Shown here in pieces: positions 35,903-43,519 of a DNA stretch of 64,000 nt (positions are counted from its first letter, which is position 1; every line of letters begins with the position of its first letter). Source of the DNA: Nitrospinae bacterium CG11_big_fil_rev_8_21_14_0_20_45_15. Its GTDB lineage: Bacteria > Nitrospinota > Nitrospinia > Nitrospinales > VA-1. The translations under genes were made by a program, and so were the position numbers. The notes under the pieces are model-generated. The model did no database searches. It was not told where the DNA came from and was given only the letters and a program-made list of their open reading frames with translations. Location: contig PCWG01000021.1 of the NCBI GenBank assembly GCA_002787235.1, positions 1 through 64,000 of the forward strand, in the 5' to 3' direction.

Positions 35903-36868
35903 TTACAGACCGAGAACTCTTCGCAATTCTTCGACGGAGACCATTTCTACATTGACGTCACTTCGGTAGACGAAACCTTCAGGTAGCGGTTTGCCGCCCT
36001 TGGGAAGTCCTTCTGGCCACCAGTTGGTATGCGGTTTGATGATAAAATAATCGCCCATGTCAACGGTATCGCGTGAGTCGTCTTCGCTGATGAGAGTTTC
36101 GTACAATTTTTCTCCGCCGCGAATACCGATGGTTTGCAAGCGGCATCCGGGAGCGATCGCTTCCGCCAGATCGGTGATGCGCATACTGGGAATTCTGGAC
36201 ACAAAGATCTCGCCTCCCTGCATTACTTTTTCGCATTTGATAACGAAATCGACTCCCTGTTCCACAGTGACCCAGAACCGGGTCATGCGCATGTCCGTGA
36301 TGGGCAAAACCCCTTCCTTGCGTTTTTTCATGTAGAGGGGGATGACGCTTCCACGACTGCCAAGCACATTGCCGTAGCGCACGACGCTGAACTTGGTGCG
36401 GTTTGAGGCATAGGCGTTTCCTGCAATGAATATTTTGTCGGAACACAATTTGGTGGCACCGTACAAATTGGTAGGATTGACCGCCTTATCGGTACTCAGG
36501 GCGATGACTTTTGGGACTCCCTGATCGATCGCGGCGTCGATGACATTTTGCGCGCCGATGATATTGGTTTTAACTGCTTCAAAAGGGTTGTACTCGGATG
36601 AAGGAACCTGTTTCAGTGCCGCCGCATGAATCACTAAATCGACATCCTGACAAGCGCGAAACAAACGGTTTCGGTCGCGAACATCGCCAATGAAATAGCG
36701 CATGTTTTTCTCACCGAATTTCTCGGCCATGTCCATTTGTTTGAGTTCGTCGCGGCTGAATACGATTAATTTTTTTGGCGGGTCGTTTTTTTGCAGGTGG
36801 GCGACAAAGGCACTGCCGAAAGACCCCGTTCCGCCGGTCACCAATACGGTTTTATTCGAATAATTCAG
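35903..36868 (-). CDS. pseB: UDP-GlcNAc 4,6-dehydratase (inverting) PseB, apparent CTG start
   Basis: PseB makes the 4-keto sugar that starts the pseudaminic acid pathway. It is an extended SDR with TGGTGSFG at the NAD site, AAALKQVP and STDKAVNPTNLYGATK, which carries the Tyr-Lys pair (Y136/K140 from the start chosen here). No ATG exists in frame at the N terminus. Starting at the TTG at 36844 would remove the first beta strand and has no ribosome binding site. A CTG at 36866-36868 lies seven bases after a strong AAAGGAG and restores NYSNKTVLVTGG, giving 321 residues. I therefore place the start there. It is 61 bases before the PseG-PseH gene. Confidence 0.85.
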   Translation of the reverse strand: MNYSNKTVLVTGGTGSFGSAFVAHLQKNDPPKKLIVFSRDELKQMDMAEKFGEKNMRYFIGDVRDRNRLFRACQDVDLVIHAAALKQVPSSEYNPFEAVKTNIIGAQNVIDAAIDQGVPKVIALSTDKAVNPTNLYGATKLCSDKIFIAGNAYASNRTKFSVVRYGNVLGSRGSVIPLYMKKRKEGVLPITDMRMTRFWVTVEQGVDFVIKCEKVMQGGEIFVSRIPSMRITDLAEAIAPGCRLQTIGIRGGEKLYETLISEDDSRDTVDMGDYFIIKPHTNWWPEGLPKGGKPLPEGFVYRSDVNVEMVSVEELRRVLGL

Positions 36869-36933
36869 GGTGTTTCTCCTTTGAGGGCGCGCCCTGCCAG
36901 AGGGGGCTCTATTTAATAAATGTTTATGATTTC

Positions 36934-36950
36934 AATGATCGAAAATCATT
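36934..36950. promoter_or_regulatory. Inverted repeat upstream of pseB
   Basis: AATGAT and ATCATT form a perfect 6-bp inverted repeat with a 5-base centre in the AT-rich stretch 66 bases upstream of the pseB start. It may be a regulatory site or part of a leader structure. No matching -35/-10 pair with correct spacing was found next to it. Confidence 0.25.
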
Positions 36951-37010
36951 CGAGGAATTTTAGCAAATCCTGTCAGCAAGTGCTATCAACTCATTATGCA
37001 CTGTGGAATT

Positions 37011-37694
37011 TCAGGCAAAAAATCGAAACTTGACGATGAACCAAAGTGCCGAAATGCCATCCTTCCAGGTGATTTTCTTTCCTTGCGAATAATCGCGTCC
37101 GTTGTATGAAATGGGAACTTCGTAAATTCTGAAATTTTTCCGCGCCACCTTGTTTGTGAATTCAGGTTCGAATCCGAAACGGTTGCAGGTGATATTTAAT
37201 TGCCTCAACACGTCACGCGTGAAAACTTTGTAGCCGGTTTCCATATCGGTGAGATTGAGGTTGGTGAACATATTGGAAATGGTTGTGAGCGTTTTATTGC
37301 CGAGATAATGCCAGAAGAAAAGCACCCGGTGCGGTCCGCCAAGAAAACGGGAACCAAACACCACATCTGCGCAGTCGTCCTGTATGGGCTTGAGCAGGAC
37401 GCTGTAATCGGAAGGATTGTATTCCAGGTCGGCGTCCTGAATGATGATGATGTCGCCTTCCACATTGGCAAAGCCTGTTCGCAGAGCGGCCCCCTTGCCT
37501 TGATTTTGGGAATGATAGAGAACTTTAAAACCCTCGCGACTTTCAAATTCTTTTAGAATCTCACGCGTTCCATCCTGAGAGAAATCGTCGATCAGGATGA
37601 TTTCTTTTTCATAGTCCTGTGCCTGCACTCTTCTGATGATCTCGGCGAGTGTATTTTTTTCGTTGTAAACGGGAATGATGATGGATAGCTTCAT
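37011..37694 (-). CDS. Family 2 glycosyltransferase, DPM1-like, soluble
   Basis: A 227-residue GT2 protein with [13 protein letters not shown] at the N terminus, [10 protein letters not shown] and [10 protein letters not shown] as the nucleotide/metal motif. There is no C-terminal membrane helix, unlike the GT2 proteins at 20399 and 33349. [12 protein letters not shown] and the GYKVFTRDV segment are typical of dolichyl-phosphate-mannose-synthase-like bacterial enzymes. It begins the minus-strand run of PseB and PseG-PseH. Donor unknown. Confidence 0.8.
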   Translation of the reverse strand: MKLSIIIPVYNEKNTLAEIIRRVQAQDYEKEIILIDDFSQDGTREILKEFESREGFKVLYHSQNQGKGAALRTGFANVEGDIIIIQDADLEYNPSDYSVLLKPIQDDCADVVFGSRFLGGPHRVLFFWHYLGNKTLTTISNMFTNLNLTDMETGYKVFTRDVLRQLNITCNRFGFEPEFTNKVARKNFRIYEVPISYNGRDYSQGKKITWKDGISALWFIVKFRFFA

Positions 37695-37861
37695 GCCAAA
37701 ATTCTATTGAAAGTTTTTCAAGAAAAAAGACTCAACATTCTATGCGATTCTTTCATTTCCTGCTTATAAAATTATAAATCATGTTCAATGTTATTGTATC
37801 GGATTTTATGGATAGGCTCTTTAGCGTGTCTCTGATTGTAGGTTCTACGGGAAAAAATTTA

Positions 37862-37894
37862 GGCATGAAAATAATTAAAAAATATTTTCATGCC
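37862..37894. promoter_or_regulatory. Long perfect palindrome in the pyrF upstream region
   Basis: GGCATGAAAATA and TATTTTCATGCC form a perfect 12-bp inverted repeat around a 9-base AT-only centre. It sits 75 bases upstream of the pyrF -35 box, in the 335-base interval 37695-38029 between divergent genes, which has no other gene. There is no run of T after it, so it is not a standard terminator. A dimeric regulator site is a reasonable guess. Confidence 0.45.
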
Positions 37895-37968
37895 AACCGT
37901 CCAGAGGTTTGAGCATCGAAAAATAACACCATTGGCAATGTCAGCGAGTTTTGCCGCGACCGAGTTGC

Positions 37969-37997
37969 TTGACAATGGAGGAGGCGGGCGATATAAA
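37969..37997 (+). promoter_or_regulatory. Consensus sigma-70 promoter of pyrF
   Basis: A perfect TTGACA (37969-37974), a 17-base spacer and TATAAA (37992-37997). Transcription should start near 38004, between the ATG at 38003 and the one at 38030, which favours the latter as the true start. Confidence 0.75.
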
Positions 37998-38029
37998 GCG
38001 GGATGATTTCTTCTTTAATTCGAGGCACA

Positions 38030-38746
38030 ATGACTTCAAAAAATATTCCTGTTCAGGACAGGTTGATCCTTGCACTGGATGTTCCGACCATTGAGCAGGC
38101 ACGTGAGCTTGTCGAACTGATGGGCGATACAGTAAATTTCTACAAGGTGGGTTTGGAATTATTCATGTCAGGGGACTATTTTGCTTTTACGGACTGGCTT
38201 TGCGAGCGTGGCAATAAGGTTTTCTTTGACCTGAAGTTTTTTGATGTGCCCGAAACCGTTCGTTCGGCAGTGCGTCAGTTGCGCAATCGCGGGGCAGGCT
38301 TTGTCACGGTTCATGGCAATGATGCTATTTTGCGTGCGGCCGTTGAGGAGAAGGGGGATCTCAAAATTCTCGCGGTGACGGCTCTCACCAGTCTCGATCA
38401 AACGGATTTGGAGGATCTGGGCTTTAAATGCAATGTGGAAGAGCTTGTGCTCTCGCGTGCACGCAGGGCACTTGAGATTGGTTGCGATGGTGTGATTTCT
38501 TCTGGATTGGAAGCTCGCCGTTTGCGGGATCATCTCGATGATAAATTTTTGATCATCACTCCGGGTATTCGACCTGTTTCCAATACAGAAGATGATCAAA
38601 AACGTACGGTGGGCGTTGAAGAGGCTTTTAGCAACGGTGCCGACTATATTGTCGTGGGGCGACCGATTCGCAATGCGGAGGACCCGCGTGCAAAAGCTCA
38701 GGAAATTCAGGCGCAGATCTTACGATTTTTTTCTTCACAGGCTTGA
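38030..38746 (+). CDS. pyrF: Orotidine 5'-phosphate decarboxylase
   Basis: Catalyses the last step of UMP synthesis. The 238-residue TIM-barrel protein shows LILALDVP at the N terminus, KVGLELF, and the catalytic FFDLKFFDVPETV region, with TPGIRP and DYIVVGRPI for phosphate binding at the end. I use the ATG at 38030, not the in-frame one at 38003, because the predicted transcription start is about 38004 and GAGG lies just upstream. Its position inside a nucleotide-sugar locus is unusual but may merely be the site of a housekeeping gene; UMP does feed UDP- and CDP-sugar supply. Confidence 0.93.
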   Translation: MTSKNIPVQDRLILALDVPTIEQARELVELMGDTVNFYKVGLELFMSGDYFAFTDWLCERGNKVFFDLKFFDVPETVRSAVRQLRNRGAGFVTVHGNDAILRAAVEEKGDLKILAVTALTSLDQTDLEDLGFKCNVEELVLSRARRALEIGCDGVISSGLEARRLRDHLDDKFLIITPGIRPVSNTEDDQKRTVGVEEAFSNGADYIVVGRPIRNAEDPRAKAQEIQAQILRFFSSQA

Positions 38747-38799
38747 ATCATTCTGAACCACCTTCCTTTCCGGGCTAAGAGTCCGATGACAGGTTCACG

Positions 38800-39756
38800 T
38801 TGAATAAGATACTCATCACAGGGGGATTGGGCTACGTGGGCGGGCGAATTGCGGATGATCTGATGCGCACTCGTCCCGATCTTCGCGTTGTCCTGGGTGC
38901 GCATAGCAAGCGACCCTTGTCGCCAGAATGGGCGCGCAATGCCGAGATCGTTCCTTTTTCTATGGAAGCTCCAGAGACGATGATGCAGGCTCTGGCAGGG
39001 GTAACGGATGTCATTCATCTGGCGACTCTGGATGAGTCTGCGATGCTGGCGGACCCGGAATGGGCCTGGCGTGTCAAAGCGATGGGCTCCTTTGAATTGT
39101 TGAAAGCCTGCCGCGCGCAAGGCGTGAAACGCCTGATTTATTTTTCAACCTACCATGTCTATGGCTCTGGAGCGAAAAGCCCGATTTCTGAGATCAGCCC
39201 GACAAGAGCTTCACACCCATATTCCGCGACGCATCGAGCGACGGAGGATATGATTCAGTTTTTTGCCGACCATCATGGTTTGCAAACGGCCGTATTTCGT
39301 TTGTCCAACGGTTACGGTTACGCGATGGACTCAGACATCAAACGCTGGAATCTGGTCTTCAATGACTTGTGTCGACAGGCAGTGTTGACGGGGAAAATCG
39401 TTCTGAAATCGAACGGAGAGCAGAGTCGGGATTTTATTTCATTAGGAGATGTCGCGCGCGCGGTCCAGCATTTTTTATTTAATATTCCTGACAATTGGGG
39501 GGACGGGTTGTATAATCTGGGAGGTGAGTGTTCCCTCACGATACTGGCGGCGGCGCACAGGGTTGCCGAGGTCTACAAAAAAATATACCATACGCCGCTC
39601 CATTCAATTGTTGTCAACGAAGCGGATAAAACGCCGAATAGAGGTTCTGTGATTTATGACATTAGCAAACTCAAGGCGACAGGGTTCAGGCTTGCGGGTA
39701 ATATGGATGAAGAGATCGAAAAAACGTTGAATTTATGCGAATCATTGAAACAATAA
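38800..39756 (+). CDS. Extended SDR sugar epimerase with YxxxH in place of YxxxK
   Basis: A 318-residue NAD-dependent epimerase/dehydratase-family protein. The GGLGYVGG dinucleotide motif is at residues 8-15 and ERD-type substrate-loop features such as GEQSRDFISLGDVARAV are present. The catalytic pair usually written YxxxK reads YSATH, with H145 where Lys is expected, although FSTYHVYG before it is normal. The enzyme may be altered in mechanism or bind without the usual catalysis. The start is a TTG at 38800 with AGG about eight bases upstream. It precedes the CDP-glucose genes and may act on a CDP-sugar. Confidence 0.75.
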   Translation: MNKILITGGLGYVGGRIADDLMRTRPDLRVVLGAHSKRPLSPEWARNAEIVPFSMEAPETMMQALAGVTDVIHLATLDESAMLADPEWAWRVKAMGSFELLKACRAQGVKRLIYFSTYHVYGSGAKSPISEISPTRASHPYSATHRATEDMIQFFADHHGLQTAVFRLSNGYGYAMDSDIKRWNLVFNDLCRQAVLTGKIVLKSNGEQSRDFISLGDVARAVQHFLFNIPDNWGDGLYNLGGECSLTILAAAHRVAEVYKKIYHTPLHSIVVNEADKTPNRGSVIYDISKLKATGFRLAGNMDEEIEKTLNLCESLKQ

Positions 39757-39784
39757 ATTGTCCGGTCGTTGACGAGGATGGCTC

Positions 39785-40567
39785 ATGAAGGTCGTTATTT
39801 TGTGCGGTGGCATGGGGGCTCGTTTGCGCGAAGAAACGGAGTTTCGCCCCAAGCCGATGGTGGAGATAGGCGGCAAGCCGATTCTTTGGCATATCATGAA
39901 ACATTACGCCCATTACGGGTTCACAGATTTTGTTCTGTGTCTTGGTTATAAAGGGGCGGTGATTAAGGAATATTTTTATCATTATATCCTCCATACCAGT
40001 GATGTGACTCTCAAGTTGGGTGGGCCAAACCGGGAAATGGTTTTTCATGAAAATAAGGATGCGGAAAACTGGACGGTAACGCTGGCAGATACGGGTGAAC
40101 ATACCCTGAAAGGTGCGCGGATCAAAAAGATCGAGCGTTATATTGATACCGACTCGTTCATGCTCACTTATGGTGACGGGATTTCCGATGTCGATTTGAA
40201 AAAGCTGGCGGATTTTCATCATTCACACGGCAAAATCGGGACGGTGACAGGGGTGGAACCACGTTCTTCATTTGGTCAGATTGTGCAGGAGGGCGGTCAG
40301 GTTCTTGATTTCATCGAAAAGCCAAAGATCGAACGCAGTATGGTCAATGGCGGATTTTTTGTTTTCAATCGCAAGTTGTTTGATTATTTGAGTGACAGGG
40401 AAGATTGCGATTTTGAGATCGGTCCGCTTGAAACTTTGACAAAAGAGGGTCAATTGATGGTGCACAATCATACGGGCGACTGGGCTTGCATGGATACTTA
40501 TCGCGATGTCACGCACTTGAATAAAGTATGGGACTCTGGCAAGGCGTTCTGGAAAGTATGGCCCTGA
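39785..40567 (+). CDS. rfbF: Glucose-1-phosphate cytidylyltransferase
   Basis: Makes CDP-glucose from CTP and glucose 1-phosphate. The 260-residue protein opens with VVILCGGMGARLREETEFRP, followed by KPMVEIGGKPILWHIM, the pattern specific to RfbF rather than to dTTP- or UTP-using relatives. TYGDGISDVD is the metal-binding region and GDWACMDTYRD lies near the end. AGGA is well placed before the ATG. The next gene codes for CDP-glucose 4,6-dehydratase, which confirms the pathway. A 7-bp inverted repeat (40597-40617) lies in the 92-base gap to rfbG; no strong terminator there. Confidence 0.93.
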   Translation: MKVVILCGGMGARLREETEFRPKPMVEIGGKPILWHIMKHYAHYGFTDFVLCLGYKGAVIKEYFYHYILHTSDVTLKLGGPNREMVFHENKDAENWTVTLADTGEHTLKGARIKKIERYIDTDSFMLTYGDGISDVDLKKLADFHHSHGKIGTVTGVEPRSSFGQIVQEGGQVLDFIEKPKIERSMVNGGFFVFNRKLFDYLSDREDCDFEIGPLETLTKEGQLMVHNHTGDWACMDTYRDVTHLNKVWDSGKAFWKVWP

Positions 40568-40659
40568 GTAACGCAACAGAGACAACCGGCCGGAATATTT
40601 CAAGGATTTTTTGAAATTCACGCGCAAACGTAAACCGTTTTTTTAATATTGGACGAATC

Positions 40660-41751
40660 ATGTTTTCAGAGACGTATAAGGGTAGAAGGGTATTGGTCAC
40701 AGGGCATACGGGATTCAAAGGCTCCTGGTTGTGTTCCTGGCTTTTGGAGTTGGGAGCAGAGGTGGCGGGGTATTCGCTTTATTTACCGAGCGATCCTTGT
40801 CATTTTTCAACGATAAAACTGGGCGAAAAGATATATCACATCGAAGACGATGTTCGTAATAAAGAGGCGTTGAAGGAAGCCTTTGATATTTTCAAGCCTG
40901 AAATTGTTTTTCATCTGGCGGCTCAGCCCTTGGTCCGAAAATCTTACAAGGCCCCTGCTGAAACTTTTGAGACCAACGTGATGGGGACTCTCAACGTTTT
41001 GGAATGCGTGCGAGAATGCCCGTCGATGAAAGCGGCTGTTTTCATCACCAGTGATAAATGTTACGAGAATGTAGAATGGTTGTGGGGTTATCGCGAAAAT
41101 GACCGTTTGGGAGGTGCCGACCCATACAGTGCGTCGAAGGCTTGCGCGGAATTGATTCTTTCCTCTTATATGCGATCCTTTTTTCAGGAAGACGGAGCCT
41201 TCATTGCTACAGCAAGGGCGGGCAATGTGATCGGCGGTGGAGACTGGGCACCGGATCGAATCATCCCGGATTGTGTTCGCGCCTGGTCGCATGGCAATGA
41301 GGCATCCATTCGTCATCCCGATGCGACACGGCCCTGGCAACATGTTCTGGAACCCATTGATGGTTATCTGCGCCTGGCTCAGCGTTTGTTTCAGGAAGAC
41401 GATGCGGTACGCAATCAATCGTTCAATTTTGGTCCCGGTGCCAGTACCAACCAGACGGTGGGCGAATTGATCGAAGAGCTGGCGGGATTTTGGGATAATG
41501 CGACCTGGTCCACGGTGGTTTCGGAGCACGGTAAAAAGGAAGCAGGGCTTCTGAAATTGAATTGCGATAAAGCCTTGTCCTTACTGGATTGGTCGGCGAC
41601 CTTGAATTTTAAGGAAACCATGAGTTTCACTGGCGAATGGTATCAAGCGTACTATTCTAAAGGAGCGGAAGCGGCATCGGCATTGACGGTAAAGCAAATC
41701 AAAGAATTCTCCGCTCGCGCCAAACGTGACGGATCGCCATGGACCCAATGA
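40660..41751 (+). CDS. rfbG: CDP-glucose 4,6-dehydratase
   Basis: Converts CDP-glucose to CDP-4-keto-6-deoxyglucose, the precursor of 3,6-dideoxyhexoses and other CDP-deoxysugars. The 363-residue SDR has TGHTGFKGSW at the NAD site, FHLAAQPLVRKSY, the TSDKCYEN segment and DPYSASKACAEL carrying the catalytic Tyr-Lys, all diagnostic of RfbG. WGYRENDRLGG is also typical. Its stop overlaps the start of the next gene (ATGA at 41748), suggesting coupling. The dedicated RfbH/RfbE genes do not follow; instead a 3,5-epimerase-like cupin comes next. Confidence 0.93.
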   Translation: MFSETYKGRRVLVTGHTGFKGSWLCSWLLELGAEVAGYSLYLPSDPCHFSTIKLGEKIYHIEDDVRNKEALKEAFDIFKPEIVFHLAAQPLVRKSYKAPAETFETNVMGTLNVLECVRECPSMKAAVFITSDKCYENVEWLWGYRENDRLGGADPYSASKACAELILSSYMRSFFQEDGAFIATARAGNVIGGGDWAPDRIIPDCVRAWSHGNEASIRHPDATRPWQHVLEPIDGYLRLAQRLFQEDDAVRNQSFNFGPGASTNQTVGELIEELAGFWDNATWSTVVSEHGKKEAGLLKLNCDKALSLLDWSATLNFKETMSFTGEWYQAYYSKGAEAASALTVKQIKEFSARAKRDGSPWTQ

Positions 41752-42212
41752 AAGACCCGCATCCTTTGGACGGCGTTGTTTTGCATGAATTGAAGCAATT
41801 GACCGACCCGCGTGGTGCGGTTCTGCATATGTTGAGGTGTGACTCCGAATTGTTTTCCAAATTCGGCGAGGTTTACTTTTCAGAAGTCAATCCCGGGGCG
41901 ATCAAGGCCTGGAAGCGGCACAAGAAGATGACTCAGCATATTACAGTGCCGGTTGGGAAGATTCAGTTGGTTCTCTACGATGATCGCGAAGGTTCACCGA
42001 CCCGCAAGGAGATGCGTGAATATGAGATCGGTCGTCCTACGGCTTATGTTCTGATTCGTATTCCCCCAGGAATATGGTACGGATTTGCAAACCCCGGTCC
42101 GGGCATGGCCCTGCTTGCCAATTGCGCCGACCTCCCGCACGACCCTGCCGAGTCCGAATCTTCCGCTATCACTGAAGGTCCCATTGAGTTTCACTGGTTG
42201 AATAAAGGTTGA
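41748..42212 (+). CDS. RmlC-like cupin, dTDP-4-dehydrorhamnose 3,5-epimerase-related
   Basis: A protein of about 154 residues with an RmlC-type cupin fold: LTDPRGAVLHML, then AIKAWKRHKKMTQHITVPVGKIQLVLYDDRE and IPPGIWYGFAN. Classical RmlC has an RGLHxQ motif with the catalytic His; here the aligned region is KAWKRHKKM, so the reaction may be a 3- or 5-epimerisation or only binding. Its position after rfbG suggests that the substrate is CDP-4-keto-6-deoxyglucose. I start at the ATG 41748, which overlaps the rfbG stop as ATGA; an ATG nine bases earlier is possible. Confidence 0.75.
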   Translation: MKDPHPLDGVVLHELKQLTDPRGAVLHMLRCDSELFSKFGEVYFSEVNPGAIKAWKRHKKMTQHITVPVGKIQLVLYDDREGSPTRKEMREYEIGRPTAYVLIRIPPGIWYGFANPGPGMALLANCADLPHDPAESESSAITEGPIEFHWLNKG

Positions 42213-42223
42213 TCCCACCTGTT

Positions 42224-43015
42224 ATGTCAAAAGCTCCCAAGGTATCCGTTGTCACGTCGGTTTATAATGGCGAGAAATACATTGAAGAATGTGTGCAAAG
42301 TATTCTCAATCAGAGTTTTGAAGATTTTGAATTCATCCTTCTTGACAATGGATCGACGGATGGCACCGCTGAGTTGTTGGATAGAATCAAAGATTCCCGT
42401 GTTCGAGTCATTCATCAGGAAAATCTGGGAATCCCGCAATCTCTCAACAAAGGCATTCATCTGGCCCGTGGTGAGTTGATTGCGCGTTTGGATGCCGACG
42501 ACGTTTCCTATCCCCATCGACTGGAACATCAAATCAAATTTATGGATGCAAACAAGGACTATGTTTTATGCGGTGGAGGTTACAAACGATTGATCAATGG
42601 AAGCCTGTCACCGCAAACCGTTCCGCTTCCTTTTACGGATCATGACATTCGTAGGAGTTTGAGTCGGTTCAATCCGATCGCCCACAGTGCTGTGATTTTT
42701 CGAAAGGAAGCTTTTTTGCAAGTGGGTGGTTACGATCAACACCTTTTATTCACGCAGGATTACGATTTGTGGATTCGGCTCATGAAAATTGGCAAGGCCT
42801 GTAATCTGGAAAAAAATCTGGGCTTTGTCCGGTTTTATGATGCCTCGACCTGGTCTCGAAATAAACGCATTACTTTTTTTGAAACCTTGAAAGTCAAATG
42901 GAAAGCCTACTCATTGTATGGCGGGTCTTTACTTTACCTGATCTATTTTTTCTTGCGAGGTCTGCTGGTGCTTACGGTTCGAAATTATTTTGAACCCAAA
43001 AAGAATCCTGATTGA
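42224..43015 (+). CDS. Family 2 glycosyltransferase
   Basis: A GT2 enzyme of 263 residues from the ATG at 42224: KVSVVTSVYNGEKYIEEC, LLDNGSTDGT and RLDADDVSYPHRL as nucleotide/metal motif, with the C-terminal half containing FTQDYDLWIRL, a usual acceptor-side feature. A hydrophobic stretch of about 20 residues near the C terminus may associate it with the membrane. An upstream TTG (42209) is in frame but has no suitable ribosome binding site. It is the last glycan gene of the plus-strand CDP-sugar module and likely transfers that sugar, which is inference. Confidence 0.85.
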   Translation: MSKAPKVSVVTSVYNGEKYIEECVQSILNQSFEDFEFILLDNGSTDGTAELLDRIKDSRVRVIHQENLGIPQSLNKGIHLARGELIARLDADDVSYPHRLEHQIKFMDANKDYVLCGGGYKRLINGSLSPQTVPLPFTDHDIRRSLSRFNPIAHSAVIFRKEAFLQVGGYDQHLLFTQDYDLWIRLMKIGKACNLEKNLGFVRFYDASTWSRNKRITFFETLKVKWKAYSLYGGSLLYLIYFFLRGLLVLTVRNYFEPKKNPD

Positions 43016-43029
43016 AACGTTGAAAATGT

Positions 43030-43494
43030 ATGCCTCATCAATTGAACATTGTTTTAGTAGAACCTGAAATCCCCAATAATACCGGCTCAATCGGTCGCCT
43101 TTGTCTGGCGACGGGGAGTGTTTTGCATCTTGTCGAACCGTTGGGATTTGAGATCAACGACACGCAATTGAAACGGGCGGGCTTGGATTATTGGAAGCAT
43201 GTGCAAGTGCGAAGGTATGAAAACTTGCAGGCACTTTTAGACATTATTCCCGCACAGGCGCAGAAGGTTTTCTTTTCTACCAAGGCGCAGAAAATTCACT
43301 TCGAATGTTCGTTTCAGCAGGGGGCCTATCTGTTTTTTGGGAAAGAAACTAAAGGCTTGTCAGAGGAACTGCGCGCAGAGAATTCGGAGAACGTTTATCG
43401 AATCCCGCAATACGACGATCGAGTGAGATCTATCAATTTGGCGACCTCTGTAGGCATCGCAGTGTTTGAAGCCATTCGGCAATTGGGTCCCTGA
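43030..43494 (+). CDS. trmL: tRNA (cytidine(34)-2'-O)-methyltransferase
   Basis: A 154-residue SPOUT methyltransferase, the normal TrmL length. EPEIPNNTGSIGRLCLATG at the start, HLVEPLGF, LDYW, FGKETKGL and IPQYDDRVRSINLATSVGIAVFEA are the family blocks; the C-terminal trefoil knot binds S-adenosylmethionine. It methylates the ribose of the wobble base in certain leucine tRNAs. It is a housekeeping gene at the border of the glycan locus, 14 bases after the glycosyltransferase, and is convergent with the next gene after 25 bases. Confidence 0.92.
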   Translation: MPHQLNIVLVEPEIPNNTGSIGRLCLATGSVLHLVEPLGFEINDTQLKRAGLDYWKHVQVRRYENLQALLDIIPAQAQKVFFSTKAQKIHFECSFQQGAYLFFGKETKGLSEELRAENSENVYRIPQYDDRVRSINLATSVGIAVFEAIRQLGP

Positions 43495-43519
43495 TTTTTC
43501 CTGAGATCAAGAAACGAAT

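Noticed and set aside
38003-38029. Upstream start of pyrF at 38003
   Set aside because: The predicted transcription start is about 38004, so this codon would be at or before the transcript end; the ATG at 38030 has GAGG before it.
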